Assembly: GCF_019097595.1 (NCBI RefSeq)
Contig: NC_080720.1
Span: 29,477,852 to 29,541,851, forward strand
Source of the DNA: Hemibagrus wyckioides
Taxonomy: Eukaryota; Chordata; Actinopteri; Siluriformes; Bagridae
DNA: 64,000 nucleotides
Direction: 5' to 3'
The notes beneath the pieces were generated by a model. The model saw nothing but the letters and a program-made list of their open reading frames with translations, ran no database searches and was not told the DNA's origin. Position numbers and translations under genes: made by a program. The first letter of the stretch is position 1. Each line of letters opens with the position of its first letter. Below are positions 52,564 to 64,000 of the stretch, piece after piece.

Positions 52564-54075
52564 AGATCAATCACTGCTATACAATAAATGTGCAAAATGA
52601 TAAATCTGTGAATGATTAAGGATATAGCAGCTTTGTGTGATGTCTTTGTGTGGATGAAACTGTTGTAACTGAGGAGATGTCCATCATGCAGCTACATAAC
52701 AACTCAGCTTTAATAAAAAAAAGGGTTTTTTTTGTCCCATTCATGGTCTATTACACTGTACTGTAGAGTGTACTGTAAGAAACTAGGTTACAACCCTAAA
52801 CACTATTTATGTGTATACATATATTGCATATTCATATTAAGGAAGTGACATCACATAAAACAAATTTGTTCAAAGAACTATACAGGGAAATTGTGTCTTA
52901 AAAAGCTGGAATGTTTTCGTAAAGTTGACCAGCAAACTCTGGGTACCGAAGTTCATGCTTCATGAATTTTTCATCCATGGATTTTCTACACATTTTCTTC
53001 TGATTGCTATAAAAGCTGCAAAATAGAGTGCAGTCTATTTAGAGCTTCCTCTCTACATCATCAGCCATCATTTCAGTAAAAACCAATTAGTAATCAAACG
53101 GCCTTCACAATGTCTACTTGAGGACACCAGAGTCCTGATTTAGCGTGAGAAGAAATTCATTATTAACACTTCGTCTTTGTTTCTGATCTCTTTTGACAGC
53201 TCAGTGGTTGATCATTTACACCATTCCAAAGAACACCATGCCTAGGATTTGTTCTTTTTCTTCTTCTTCTTCTCCTTCATCTAAAAGACAAAGTACCAGT
53301 AAGGTGCCTTGTGGTTGGAAATTTCTGAAGCTTATTGAGATTATTAATGCCCTTGAGCTTGTGGCTTAAATATCAAATATCAAACCATGTTAAAACCTGG
53401 CATCTTCCCCAGCCTGGAAATAAAGTAATATAACTCTAGGCACCTGTTTTAAAATTTAAAAACATATAGCCTGTAGAGGAAAGATTAAAATGAAACTGCC
53501 AGACTTCCCGTTATCTGTTCGGCTCGTCTCATCTGTAAAACCCGAAACAGGACCTTAGGATAGGCAAAGGGAGAACTCGGTGTCTTAGTGTGGGCTGAAG
53601 AAATCTGCGAGAAAATGATATTTACATTTGCTTCATTTATTCATCTCGTATTTATTCATCTCGTCTCGCCACGGAGGCAGAAAAGAGAAAGACTCATATG
53701 TATTTTAGAGTCGAGTCGGAGGTATGAGGTGGAAATAATAAAAGTTTTTTTCGGATGTTTTTTTATTCAGAAGCGATTTTTTTTTTCCAGAAGTGTGGTC
53801 AGAGGATTGTCCAGAGGAGGGTCAAATAACAGACAATACTATTACTAATAATACAGTCCCGTCAGGATTTCAGGTTTTTTCTGATTGCTGTGGCTTGATT
53901 TTGATGCAGCATTTTTTCAAAAAAATGTCAATGCAGCTTGTTTTTGTGGGGGTTTTTTTGCGGAAAACAGCTTAAGTGCAGGATTCTTTAATCTGCTCCT
54001 AGTGAAGACACATGGAGTTACTTTCCTCATTGTACCTTAATGGAAGGGGGCTTTAGTGACATCATACAGCAGTGA

Positions 54076-54077
<2 letters not shown>
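52564..54077. other. Spacer without a recognised gene
   Basis: AT-rich, with no element or coding signal recognised. A short TTC-rich stretch lies at about 53249-53280. Confidence 0.5.
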
Positions 54078-54123
<46 letters not shown>

Positions 54124-54340
54124 TACCAGTCAAAAGTTTGGACACACCTTTTAATTCAATGTTTTTTGTTTAGGGATTTATTTTCTACATTCTAGAACAA
54201 TACTGGAGATTTCAAAACTCACGGACACACACGGACTTAAGTAATCCATATGTAATGGCAACAAAAAACAGTCAGTTGTTATTTTAAGACACGAAGGTCA
54301 GGTGTTCTGGAATAGCATGAATTTTTATTTGTAATTGATC
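54078..54340 (+). mobile_element. Tc1/mariner-like end inserted beside a (TA)n tract
   Basis: After a (TA)n run (54078-54120) the sequence CACTACCAGTCAAAAGTTTG GACACACC begins; this is the well-known terminal repeat of a fish Tc1-like family. About 200 bp of related internal sequence follows. No opposite terminal repeat is visible, so the copy is truncated. Confidence 0.7.
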
Positions 54341-55730
54341 TCCTACGTGGAAATGTTAAACTGTTACATCCTCCAGCAGTCCTGGGCTTCAGCTATGTAG
54401 AGCAACCTGCCGCCATTGAGTCCTAAAAGTATTCAGCGCTCCACACTTCCTTTTTTTTGGCAGCTCTAACACGTCTGGTAAAAATAGTGCATTACACTGG
54501 AATTTGAAAATTAGTGTTAAATTCCAGTGCACTACTCAGTGCAGAAAACTAGAAAATGAACTTTAAAAAGTCAACTCAGATAGAAAGATAAAAACTCAGA
54601 CAGACAGATAGATAGATATGTGCTACAGTTAGAGAATGATGTGTGCAGTGTTCACTATCACTCTTTATCCATGTGCTAGTGCGCTGTACTGCGTCTCTGA
54701 AACGTCTCAAGTGTTTTGTGCAGCGTGTGTTTGACGAGGTCATTAGCCGAGCGATCGGGCTCGAACCCACATGCAACCAGGAGCAGATGGAATTAGAGCT
54801 GCTGCATGCTGAACTAAATGAAAGAGTGTGTCATATATATCTGTGTGTGTGTGTGTGTGTGCTTCAGAATGAATGAACAGAGTGTGTATGTGTGATCTGG
54901 CTCCAGTGTGTTGAAGTGGGAAAGGTACAAATGTACAAACAAATGAAGCCCACTCCAGAGCCATGGCTTTTCACTCGCATGTTCTGCTTAATGAAGAGAA
55001 GCAGAGAGGACAGGAGCGAGGCGCAGGTCACAAATGTCGAGTTCGTTAAAGATGACAAGGGCTAAAAGAAGATGAAGAAGCAGCAGACGAAAGGTCTGAT
55101 AGACTCTTATTGCACAGAGGAACAGGAGGAGGAAAAATTAGTGCTGTGCTGAATAAGAAACCGCAGTGATTAGTATTGCTGTGAACACAACGCTGGACAT
55201 CAGACGCACAAAACACAGAAATCTAATTAACCCCAAAACCTTTCTATTACAATTCATGTATTTTTATTCACGAATTTGATTTTTTTTTAATAAACATGGA
55301 TGTGAACCACATATTTCTGTGTGTACCCTGTGACTGACTGACATGAAATACTGTACATAACACATTTTTCTCTTTTTTTCTCTCCACATTATGATCCCAA
55401 ATTTAAAAAAAGAACCTCACCACTAACCTCTAATCGTCTGTTTGTTTTGCATAATCGATCCCAGATTCACTCCTGCACCTGTGAATCAGGCACGCCGAAA
55501 TCGCCTTATAATTAACACCCATCCACCTGCCAATTGCAGGGGAAAATGTTGAAACTATAGGAGGTTAGCACTCAGTCCATGGGTCGTCATTTACGATTCT
55601 GTGCTTCAGTTCAAATAATATGGTGTGAAACTGCAGGTCAAACAGTGATAGAACAGACAGAATCTGGGAATCACAGCGACCAAACATGGAGAAAAATACT
55701 AATAAGAAGAAAAAATACATCTTCCACCTA
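54341..55730. other. Spacer with a short tRNA-like motif
   Basis: On the minus strand, 54776-54757 reads GGTTGCATGTGGGTTCGAGC, ending in a B-box-like GGTTCGAGCCC, with a weak A-box-like TAGTTCAGCATG about 48 nt upstream. No cloverleaf or matching acceptor stem can be drawn, so I do not call a tRNA. GATA repeats (54598-54618) and a (TG)n tract (54840-54862) are also present. Confidence 0.35.
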
Positions 55731-55734
55731 TCTT

Positions 55735-56020
55735 CTGTGCTACTTATCATGGACAGGGTTGCCTGGGGTCTATCCCAAGGGACTCAGAGCATAAGGCAGG
55801 GGACAACCTGGACAGAGTCTCAGACACACACACACACATACACACACAATTTAATGAAGCCAATCAGCCACAAACACATGTATTTGGACTGAAGGAAACC
55901 TCTAAAGCACAGAAAAAACATGCAAACTACACACACACACAATTTAATGAAGTCAGTCAGCCACCAATACATGTATTTGGACTAAAGGAAGAAACCAGAG
56001 TACCTGGAGGAAACCTCTAA
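55735..56020. repeat. Dispersed fish repeat with internal (CA)n
   Basis: GGACAGGGTTGCCTGGGGTC, GGCAGGGGACAACCTGGACA, GTATTTGGACTGAAGGAAAC and ACATGCAAACTAC resemble the repeat at 4010-4350. The 3' half (from AATTTAATGAAG) is itself duplicated at 55848-55933 and 55941-56045, followed by a longer (CA)n tract at 56046-56069. Confidence 0.6.
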
Positions 56021-56089
56021 AGCACAGAGAAAACATGCAAACTACACACACACACACACACACACACACAGCAGAATTTGTCTTACTTA

Positions 56090-57236
56090 ACAATCTGTAG
56101 AGTTTACACAGAATGGTGCAAAAAACAAAAAACATCAAACACATCTATATTTAAGGAACTACTGGGACCATTCACTTCCAGGCCACCAGAGGGGGTGGAT
56201 TGCCATGCCTTGTTGAAAGTCATGTGATCATGTCATGTGTTATGTCACCTATTCTTAATTTCCCCTTATGTGTTGCCTTATTTCTACCTGCCCTTGCGTG
56301 TCTGTCCTTGTCGAGTTATTGTTCATTGTCATGTTCGGTTCCTTGTGTTCCTGTTACGGTTTGACGTTTTGTTTCCAGGTTTTCATGTACAGTGGAACCT
56401 CCCTTATGAAATTTTACCGAAAGAATTGAAATTTTGCAAGAAATTTGCATAGGCATACGGAGCATTTGCGCCGGCTAAGTTGCCTGTACGTCTGGAAGCC
56501 GTTTAAAACTTCAGTGGAAAACCAACCGAAGTGAGTGTACGAATTTGACCTATTTTTTTCAGTCAGCTAAAGCTGTTTTGAAAGAGTCAACCCGCGATAC
56601 CAGCGCTGCCTTCGTTCAAAAGCTAGCTGATTTTTCGGCTTTTTTTTTTTGTTGACAGATTGGTGGCATGGGTGGTCTGTTCTATTTTTAGCCCAAGCTT
56701 GGTGGCACGACTTCTTGTGAGGACCCTTGACACTGAATGCTTGACATGGGTCAGTTCTTTGTAAGCAGCCATACAGTTGACATATGCTTCATATTGGTCA
56801 TATTGGTCATATTTTTAGGTGGCTGGCACGGATTATCTGCAGTTACATTATTTCTTATGAGAAATTTGTATTGCAATACACATTTTCACCTTAAAGCTTT
56901 AACTTGCCTCCAGAACGAATTAAATTCGTATAGCGAGGTTCCACTGTACTGTTTATTTCTTGTTTCATTTGTTATGTCGTGTGAAATAAAACAGGGACGG
57001 TTTTTAATTCTGCGCATGGGTCTGATTCGTTGCGACTTCTGAATCAGGACACTATACCTATCTATACCTTCTGTAAGCCTATGGTAACTCAAATAAGCAC
57101 GCTGAGCAGAAAAGCATCTCAAAACACACAACACGTCGAATCTTAAAGGGGGATGGGATTAGAACAAGCAAACATGACTGCACTGGGTTCCACTCGTGTC
57201 CACCAAGAACGGATAATGAATCTCTATCTGTAATCA
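56090..57236 (+). mobile_element. Tc1-like remnant split by a nested insertion
   Basis: A Tc1-like segment at about 56098-56140 (TAGAGTTTACACAGAATGGT then GCAAAAAACAAAAAACATC) and another at about 57075-57236 (GGTAACTCAAATAAGCACGC, GAGCAGAAAAGCATCTCA, AACACGTCGAATCTTAA) belong to one family. Between them lies unrelated sequence (about 56160-57050) containing GGCCACCAGAGGGGG, long TTGT/CCTTG-rich text and a Tigger-like MITE. About 130 bp of the original Tc1 sequence between the pieces is missing. Confidence 0.6.
56390..56946. mobile_element. pogo/Tigger-like MITE, 557 bp
   Basis: The left terminus CAGTGGAACCTCCCTTATGA and right terminus TCGTATAGCGAGGTTCCACT G form inverted repeats (CAGTGGAACCTC). 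TA flanks both ends (56388-56389 and 56947-56948), the duplication typical of Tc1/mariner/pogo insertion. No transposase frame remains. It is nested in another repeat, whose sequence resumes after 56948. Confidence 0.85.
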
Positions 57237-57239
57237 GAA

Positions 57240-58180
57240 CATAAACCTTTTTGTCTTCGGTGAGTATTTATATTTTATAGAATCAGTTATTTATTTATGA
57301 AGCCGAACAACAAAGCAGTCATCTAATCCAGATGCGCAAAAAAAAAGGTTCTTTTAGGGTGTGTTGGGTTTGTAGTTTTCCCATAATTCAGTGTTCGGAT
57401 TCTACATAACCCCCTTAAAGGTATTGCACCTTAAATGGCAGAAAGATCTAAAGCAAATACAGCAAAAAAAGTATGTTTTCTCTATCCTATCCTGCTGTAA
57501 TTACAGTCATTAGAAAATGATGGCTCTTAAAGGACTAATGCAGCAATTTTCAGCTCTAATCTCGATCCAGCACATCTGTAGTGTACATCCGATTATGCTG
57601 GACAATACTTTTAAGGCAGCCTTCGCCTTCTGAAAAGAAAAATCCTTTGAATCTAAACAAAAAAAACCTAATGGAAGTCTCAGGGCACTTGGATTTTGTC
57701 GATAGATATTTGAAGTATGAGGCTAGAGAATGTGAAGGGAAAAGTACAACCATTATACGGTCACAATGGAGGCCTAAAAAAGAGAAAAAAAACTTTAAAA
57801 AAATATTCATTTGTGTTTCCAAAATAAATATTTTGGATTATAAATTACATTATCAGTAACAGCTTGAGCACCAACGTGGAATTTTAGAAATATTAAGAAG
57901 AATTTCAGAGGTTTTCAGTATTTTTTTGTGTAGCAATAAAGCCAGAATGGATTCTAAGTTTGGACTCTAAGACTCTTGATCAACTCTTAGATCGAATCCC
58001 ATCAGCATTTCACATGAACATATCAGTGAAAAGGATTAAACTCAAGGCAAAAGACAAAAAATGCCCAATACTAAAAAATCACTTAGATTTATTTAATGAA
58101 GAATTTCATTATATTCATAAAATATAATTGAATATTCAGAAAAAAAAATATTTCTATTCTTCCAAAATTATAAAAAAAAA
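57240..58180. other. Spacer without a recognised feature
   Basis: AT-rich DNA. The A-rich end leads into the following tandem array. Confidence 0.5.
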
Positions 58181-58905
58181 AACATTCAAGATATTGTCCA
58201 TTTCCATTTCTCCAAGACTGGGAAAAATGTTCAAGATATTGTCCATTTCCATTCTTCCAAAATTGAAAAAAATGCATTCAAGATATTGTCCATTTCAATT
58301 CTTCCAAAATTAAAAAAAAGTTTAAGGTATTGTCCATTTCCATTCTTCCAAAATTGAAAAAAATGCATTCAAGATATTGTCCATTTCAGTTCTTCCAAAA
58401 TTAAAAAAAAGTTTAAGGTATTGTCCATTTCCATTCTTTCAAAATGAAAAAAAAATATTCAAGATATTGTCCATTTCCATTCTTCCAAAATTTAAAAAAT
58501 GCATTCAAGATATTGTCCATTTCCATTCTTCTAAAATTAAAATTTTTTTACGATATTGTCCATTTCCATTCTTTAAAAATTTGAAAAAATTTTCACGATA
58601 TTGTCCATTTCCATTGTTTAAAAATTTGAAAAGATTTTCACGATATTGTCCATTTCCATTCTTCCAAAATTGGGAAAAATATTCAAGATATTGTCCATTT
58701 CCATTCTTTAGAAAATGGAAAAATTATTCAAGATATTGTCCATTTCCATTCTTCCAAAATTGGGAAAAATATTCAAGATATTGTCCATTTCCATTCTTTA
58801 GAAAATGGAAAAATTATTCAAGATATTGTCCATTTCCATTTTTCCAAAATTGGGAAAAATATTCAAGATATTGTCCATTTCCATTCTTCCAAAGTTCTCA
58901 AAGGT
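58181..58905. repeat. Minisatellite of about 40-44 bp units, about 17 copies
   Basis: Units share TTCAAGATATTGTCCATTTC, CATTCTTCCAAAATT and an A-rich end. Early units vary (38-44 bp). Units from about 58670 form an 88-bp dimer in which CCAAAATTGGGAAAAATA and TAGAAAATGGAAAAATTA alternate, present about three times. One plus frame stays open through 58377-58970, reading RYCPFPFFQN-type repeats, but this is a consequence of periodicity and not evidence of a protein. Confidence 0.93.
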
Positions 58906-59637
58906 TTTGTTTATTTCCATGTTTACTTCCATTTATGTTCAATACATTTCTACACATTTCAGTACAATAATTCTGTCGGAAAGAGCAGATCTCTAAAAAA
59001 TGATCACACATATTTAGGATTTTAATTCAGAAATACCTACGTCATTGCTCTCATGTGGCTCTCCGTTATCAGTGAACACTTTCTGTTTGATTCTCAGTAA
59101 AGAGAAATGTAACACGGGTTAATTAGCTAACTAATTATTTCTGCAAGTAATGAAGTAACGTGACATTGCAGAAAAGGTGTGAAAGCTGCTTAATAATGAA
59201 CACTTGCTTTGTTTTGTTATTTCAGAAAAGTCCAAGGTCCAAAATGTCACACGGCTAAAGTTTATCTAGATAAACGTCCGACTGTATATTAATTGTTATC
59301 ATAATCTCTGTTTTTCTTTTAGTGTGAACCTGAATTTTTCAGGTTCATTGAATAATTAAGGGTTAGGAAGCTGAGCTTTATCTGATGCAGAATCTAAAAA
59401 CAATAATAATTTCATAATAATAATAATAATAATAATAATAAGCAAAAGCAAAACTCAGGATAATTCTTTAAGGGTTTAGTGGATAATTACATGTTTTTAG
59501 CTTTTTATTTCATTTTATTAGTTCTTTTAATGTGTCAAATAATCTGTAAAATAAAATAAAATGCTTCTACTTAAAACCTTTAAGGCTCAGAAGGACAACC
59601 GAAGATTACAAGATGCTAAACCTACAATATTTCTACA

Positions 59638-59674
<37 letters not shown>

Positions 59675-60680
59675 TTTATTTATTTATTCATAGAATGGGC
59701 ATTTGTGAATTGTGAAATTTCTAAAGACAACTTATTCCATTCTGTTTGAATTAATTCACAAGTGGTGCTAACAAATAAGCATTAACCTCCAGGGAAATTG
59801 CAGGTTATAATGTGGTTTAAAGTTTGTTTTGAACAGTTTTAAGTGTCACGGCTGGACTGCAGAACAGCTAGAGCAGGACTGAAGGAAATTCAAGAAAAGA
59901 TTTCATTAAAAATTAAAAATCAGGAGAAAAAACTAGCATTATTGAATTGAGGCAAGAAAAAAATACTTGCGAACTTTATCTGGGTCACTCTGACAGTCCT
60001 GTAATGGTAATTTTCAGTCAGAGCTGGCAGGATATTTGTTCCACATGTCATACTTCAGCTCAGAAATGTGACTTTTCTGGACTCGTCTGCACTGCACTCA
60101 CTACCTAGGCTGGATTTTGTACCGCATATATTATACACCTTGTACTCAATCTGCACTGTTATAATAGTAACAATAGAGTTCTCAATTTATCTGCTGTATG
60201 TTTATCCTTTCTGTATATATTTTGTGTATAATTGTATTGTAATTCTATTCGGTCTAGTTTTGTTCTTGCTTAATTCTTCATTTCACTGCTTGCATGTCAC
60301 ACAGTGTGTGGCTATGAAATCAAATTTTAAGTTGACTTGATCACAACTCCAAGCACAAAAGAAGCCCAACTGGACAATGACTGGCAGGAGCTGAGAGACA
60401 ATCAGGGATGGACAGTGTTAGAGACCAGTATACTCTGATCAATAAAAAGAAATGGGTTTAATGGAGTTTTAGGTTTTTGTTTTTGTTTTTTTTGCTGAAC
60501 ATGAGAGACATTATCTGGTAAAAGTTCTGAAATTCTATTCTGTATCTTATATATGAATTATATATAGGTTGCAAGTGGCTCACTAGTTTAGTGTGTGGTG
60601 TGTATAAATGAATTATATCAGTATTTTCAAATTCATGCAAAAATCACATAAATGATAACAAAAATGGGTTCTGTCATTCA
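58906..60680. other. Spacer with minor simple repeats
   Basis: It holds (AAT)n at 59415-59441 and (TTTC)n at 59641-59674. Positions 60060-60335 resemble a fish LINE 3' tail (GCATGTCACACAGTGTGTGG, GAAATCAAATTTTAAGTTGA), but too weakly to name. Confidence 0.5.
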
Positions 60681-60915
60681 TCTCTCTCTCTCTCTCTCTC
60701 TCTCCCCCCTGTCTCTCTCTTCCTCTCTCCTCTGCCTCTCTCTCCCCTCAGTCTTTTTTTTCCTCTCTCCTCTGCCTCTCTCTCTCTCTCTCTCTCTCTT
60801 CTGTCTCTCCTCTCTCACCTCTGTCTCTTCCTCTCTTCTCTCCTTTCCCCCCTCTCCTCTCTCTCTCTCTCTCTCTCTCTCCCCTCTGTCTGTCTGCCTC
60901 TCTCTCTCTCTCTCA
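60681..60915. repeat. Long CT-rich polypyrimidine tract
   Basis: About 235 bp of almost pure pyrimidine on the plus strand, mostly (TC)n with CCTC interruptions. A second tract lies at 61137-61258 and a purine-rich (GA)n counterpart at 62506-62570. Confidence 0.95.
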
Positions 60916-61134
60916 TTTCTACACTATGTCAATTATGTTTTGCATCTATGTATCTATTATCCCATAATGAAGGTGCAATGTAGAAAAATAAATAAATAAA
61001 ATAAAAAAAGAAAATATGTATATATGATAATTACTAATAAATACAACAGATTATCAAGAATAATTATAACGTGACATGCAACTAAATAAAATTAAAATGT
61101 CAAATTCAAATCGACTCACATGAAGCATCTATTA

Positions 61135-61136
<2 letters not shown>

Positions 61137-61168
<32 letters not shown>

Positions 61169-61258
61169 CCCTCCCTCCCTCTATCCCTCTCTCTCCTTCT
61201 CTCTCATACTCTTCTTTCTGTCTCCCCTCTCTCGCTTCCTCTCTATCTCTCTCACACA
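61137..61258. repeat. Second CT-rich polypyrimidine tract
   Basis: (TC)n with CCCTC interruptions, ending in (CA)n at 61262-61278. It lies directly before a less AT-rich stretch with a consensus splice donor. Confidence 0.95.
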
Positions 61259-61284
61259 TCCACACTCACACACACACAAGCGTT

Positions 61285-61443
61285 CGGTTACCTGGATACG
61301 GGATGCAGTTGAGTGCAGTCCTGTGTAAGACTCTTTACTCCGCTCTTTTCTTTCCCGTGTGAGCTGCTGTCGAAGTCACGGCTCTTCAGCATCCTCTAAA
61401 CCTGACCTGGCTGGTGGAGTTGGAGCGCCTCAGGTTTAATTAG
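61285..61443 (+). other. Possible non-coding 5' exon of a downstream gene
   Basis: The segment is richer in G+C and CpG than its surroundings and ends in AATTAG followed by GTGAGT, a consensus donor. It has no meaningful open frame. It could be a first non-coding exon of a plus-strand gene beyond the window. This rests only on composition and the donor and may be wrong. Confidence 0.2.
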
Positions 61444-64000
61444 GTGAGTTTGTCTTTATTAGATACTCAACTCAGTGTGGAGTCTGGAGATTTGTGGAGT
61501 ATCTGTGCAGCTTTCTTATCTCCAGTGTTTTTGAAAGAAAATCGCTCCTATGTCAGTTCCTGCTTTCTCATCCAGGTGGCTTGAATAATACGAGTGATGG
61601 TGACTTTCATAAAGTTTCCCTCACAGTTCTGTCTACTTCGTGTCTAGTATTTCATTTGCCGTTGATATCCAAACCACCAAATTTAATGACATCTAAAGGA
61701 AAGATCTGGGGGAAATAAATAATAATACGTATATGATTAATAATAAGATTCCAGAGTATTTGTGATGGAGGAGATAAAACTATATGTAGATTATCTGTGA
61801 ATTTATTGTTTGTCCTGCATGGTCAGTGGAACGACCTTGTGCATAAAGATGCTATGACATATAGATTTGTAGATTTGACAACAGAAGGAAAACTAAGCAA
61901 CAACAGGGGTACGAGAGGCTGATGTGAACCTCTGTCCTCGTTGTCTCTGTCGTACCTCCTTCATGACTCCATCTGTATTCCCCATCTGTCCATCCATCTG
62001 TCTGGAAAGCTAAAAACAGCCTGATTTTCATTTTGGTTCCAGTCTAAACACACTAAATATGTCTTTCATATCTTCCATATATTAAGCTTATTGTATTTCC
62101 CAGCATGAGGACAGGAAGACACTGCCCAAGTGGCGTGATGCTCTCATGTCATTTGTGATTATATGGTTCGTGATCATTTCACTGATATTTCAGTTTCCAG
62201 CATTTGTTATAAAACCTGACACGTAATTTGAGAATGGATTTATTGAAGAGTCTATCATAAACCCCGGAATAAATCAAAACACTCCCCTCCTTTTTGTCCG
62301 ACGACCATTAATACATATTGGAGCCCCCAGCTGTTCACACTACTGCACTTCACTTTGAGAGATGATGGGGAAAAAAACGATGACTGATGTCCTTTCCTCC
62401 CCCTGTTGGTGCAATTAGCGTCTCTTCACTAAACACTATCTCTCTCCAGCCGCCAATCGGCCCCTTTTCAATAGAGGAGGGAATGATGGATTGAGAGAAT
62501 GACAGAGAGAGAAAGGAAGAGAGTGAGAGAGAGAGAGAGAGAGAGAGAACAAGAGAAAGAGAGAGAGAGAAATGAATGACTCCATCCCACCCAGAAATCC
62601 TCTTAAACTGGCTTTTTTGTCTCTGTCGCTCTGTGTGCTCTTTCTTTTCTGGCATCGATTCGCGAGTGTTTATTTTCGCTTCTTGGCGGCTAGCTAATGA
62701 GCACTCGGACTGGCATAGCTGCTTTCCAGAGAGCCAAGTTTCCACTTAGCCCGAGTCAGAGCTGAGAGCTGAGCTTCAGGATTTTTCACCCAGCAAACAT
62801 GTCACTGTTGGTTTGAGTTGCTCATCTGGTATCAGCGGTATAATTCAGCTTGCTGTAAAACAGTCAGATTCAGCAAAGAACTGCTGCTGATGTTGGCCTG
62901 AGATATCACAGTATTATGCTGTTTCATACAGATTACAGAAATCACAGGAAATAAATCTTTAAAGGATGTGCTTGGGGAAAAAAAGTCCCTAGAAAATTAT
63001 TTCCCTTCTATCTAACTATCACATTTTGAGTTAATGACGAGTTTTAGATCAGATCCTACACACTGTAGCTTTAACCTCCTAATTCTAGAGCCTACATTTT
63101 TTAATAAAAAAATAACATAATTTACCGTAAGAAAACAATATACTGAATTATATTCAAACACTAACATTTTTAGCCACAGCTATAAAAATATTTTAAATAT
63201 AGAATAATTTTGCTTTTAAATGTCACGTCCGAATCCATTCCAGACATTTTTTTCACTCCCACTCACCGGATTACTGACTGCAGTTGTAACCTCTTTAGCC
63301 TCATTCATATCCAAGCTTTTCGTCCCGGTTTACATTTGTTTCTGCTCTTTGTTTCTCTGGATATCAGATCGATTGACCCCTGCTTGATTTCCAGCTACAA
63401 ATTTGTCTACTGATTTGGCGTGTCAGTAAAAGTCTCACGCTGGCATCCAGCTGCTTCTCCTTCGTGACATTTACAGGTCAGTGAGCTGGTATATACAGTT
63501 TACTCTGATGGTTCTCCATGAAGGAATGGTGTGGGTGTAGGTTTGACCTCTAATCAAGCAGGAGAGACACCTGTTTCATCACATCTTTTAAAATACTATA
63601 CTACAAGGTGTAGTTTCTGTTTAGCTGCAGACGAAAAACCACACCATCGAACCTCTTTATGGATAAGATTGGGCGCTCCTGGGTCACACTGAGCCAGATG
63701 AGGCTAAACAGTGGGTAAGAACAGCAGCCTTTAATTAAGAGAAATGTAGGATATAACACCCGGACTGGATTCTGTGTTGTTGGTTATGGATTGAAAATAA
63801 TGAATAATTGAACATTTCCTTCTTGATAAAATATATGTAAGTCACTAGCTGGCTATTATGACTAACAGCAACTGGCTAACAGTGCAAATTCCACAGCCTG
63901 GATAAAGCTACTGGCCAAATGTTTTCTCATGGTCTTGCTAGCCGTAAAGATGTTCTTTCAGCACTTGCCTTTCTGGGGAACATGGGCTACCAGTTTGTTC
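61444..64000. other. Right end of the window, no coding gene recognised
   Basis: It holds a (GA)n tract at 62506-62570 and unremarkable AT-rich DNA. A single-ended MITE fragment at 63639-63681 is listed separately. Confidence 0.45.
63639..63681. mobile_element. One end of the 48055-type hAT MITE
   Basis: CCACACC, then CTTTATGGATAAGATTGGGC and GCTCCTG match the right arm of the element at 48055-48250 (CGGATAAGATTGGGCACCCCTG in two parts). The other arm is absent. Confidence 0.6.

Noticed and set aside
54643..54876. 77-codon frame with a soluble-looking C-terminus as a coding exon
   Set aside because: No homology recognised, it ends in (TG)n, and no paired splice sites fit a neighbouring frame.
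58377..58970. 197-codon open frame as a repeat protein gene
   Set aside because: It lies wholly within a variable-length minisatellite, has no splice or promoter context, and the open frame follows from a stop-free repeat unit.
60652..60999. 115-codon Ser/Leu-rich frame
   Set aside because: It is a translation of the CT microsatellite.
62350..62745. 131-codon minus frame
   Set aside because: Its middle is a translated (GA)n tract (SLSLSL), and the flanks have no recognisable domain.

Overview
This is vertebrate nuclear DNA, most probably from a teleost fish. It has split genes with GT-AG introns, AT-rich introns packed with microsatellites, and many copies of Tc1-like, hAT and non-LTR (LINE) elements whose ends match common teleost repeats. 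A catfish or another ostariophysan is plausible but cannot be proved from the window. I see no bacterial, viral or CRISPR features.

Three protein-coding genes are supported. (1) The 3' part of a grap2/GADS adaptor gene (+, 651-3044; its 5' exons lie outside the window) encodes the end of the SH2 domain, a proline-rich linker and the C-terminal SH3 domain. Its linker holds a perfect 78-bp tandem exon duplication. (2) A complete fam83f gene (+, 6286-24390, five coding exons, about 505 residues) ends in a CAAX prenylation box. Its 13.9-kb first intron holds a 6.1-kb, 31-bp minisatellite, a nearly intact hAT transposon and a broken LINE. (3) A complete cyth4 (cytohesin-4) gene (-, 45043-33741, twelve coding exons, about 396 residues) encodes the coiled coil, Sec7 and PH domains of an ARF exchange factor. 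GRAP2 and FAM83F are neighbours on human 22q13, with CYTH4 on the same arm, so the block looks like conserved synteny.

Layout: 1-3.0 kb grap2 3' exons; 3.0-6.3 kb repeat-rich spacer (LINE remnants with a nested Tc1 deletion derivative) ending in the CpG-rich fam83f start; 6.3-24.4 kb fam83f; 24.4-33.7 kb convergent spacer with a decayed Tc1 copy and a tandem array built on AGCTAGCTAGC; 33.7-45.0 kb cyth4, whose introns hold a hAT MITE with a perfect 8-bp target duplication, a Tc1 deletion derivative and a 0.45-kb direct duplication; 45.0-64.0 kb without a recognisable coding gene but with MITEs, a three-layer nested insertion, a 44-bp-period minisatellite and long CT tracts.

Functionally, GRAP2 and CYTH4 are both haematopoietic signalling proteins in mammals: a SLP-76-binding adaptor downstream of the T-cell receptor, and a PIP3-responsive ARF-GEF. 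FAM83F anchors CK1-alpha and is membrane-targeted by prenylation. There is no operon-like coupling. The most unusual signals are the grap2 linker exons, each enclosed by an upstream (TG)n and a downstream (CA)n tract; the minisatellite, most of whose units carry the perfect palindrome TGTGATCACA; and a possible alternative fam83f C-terminus that would replace the CAAX box with a hydrophobic segment.
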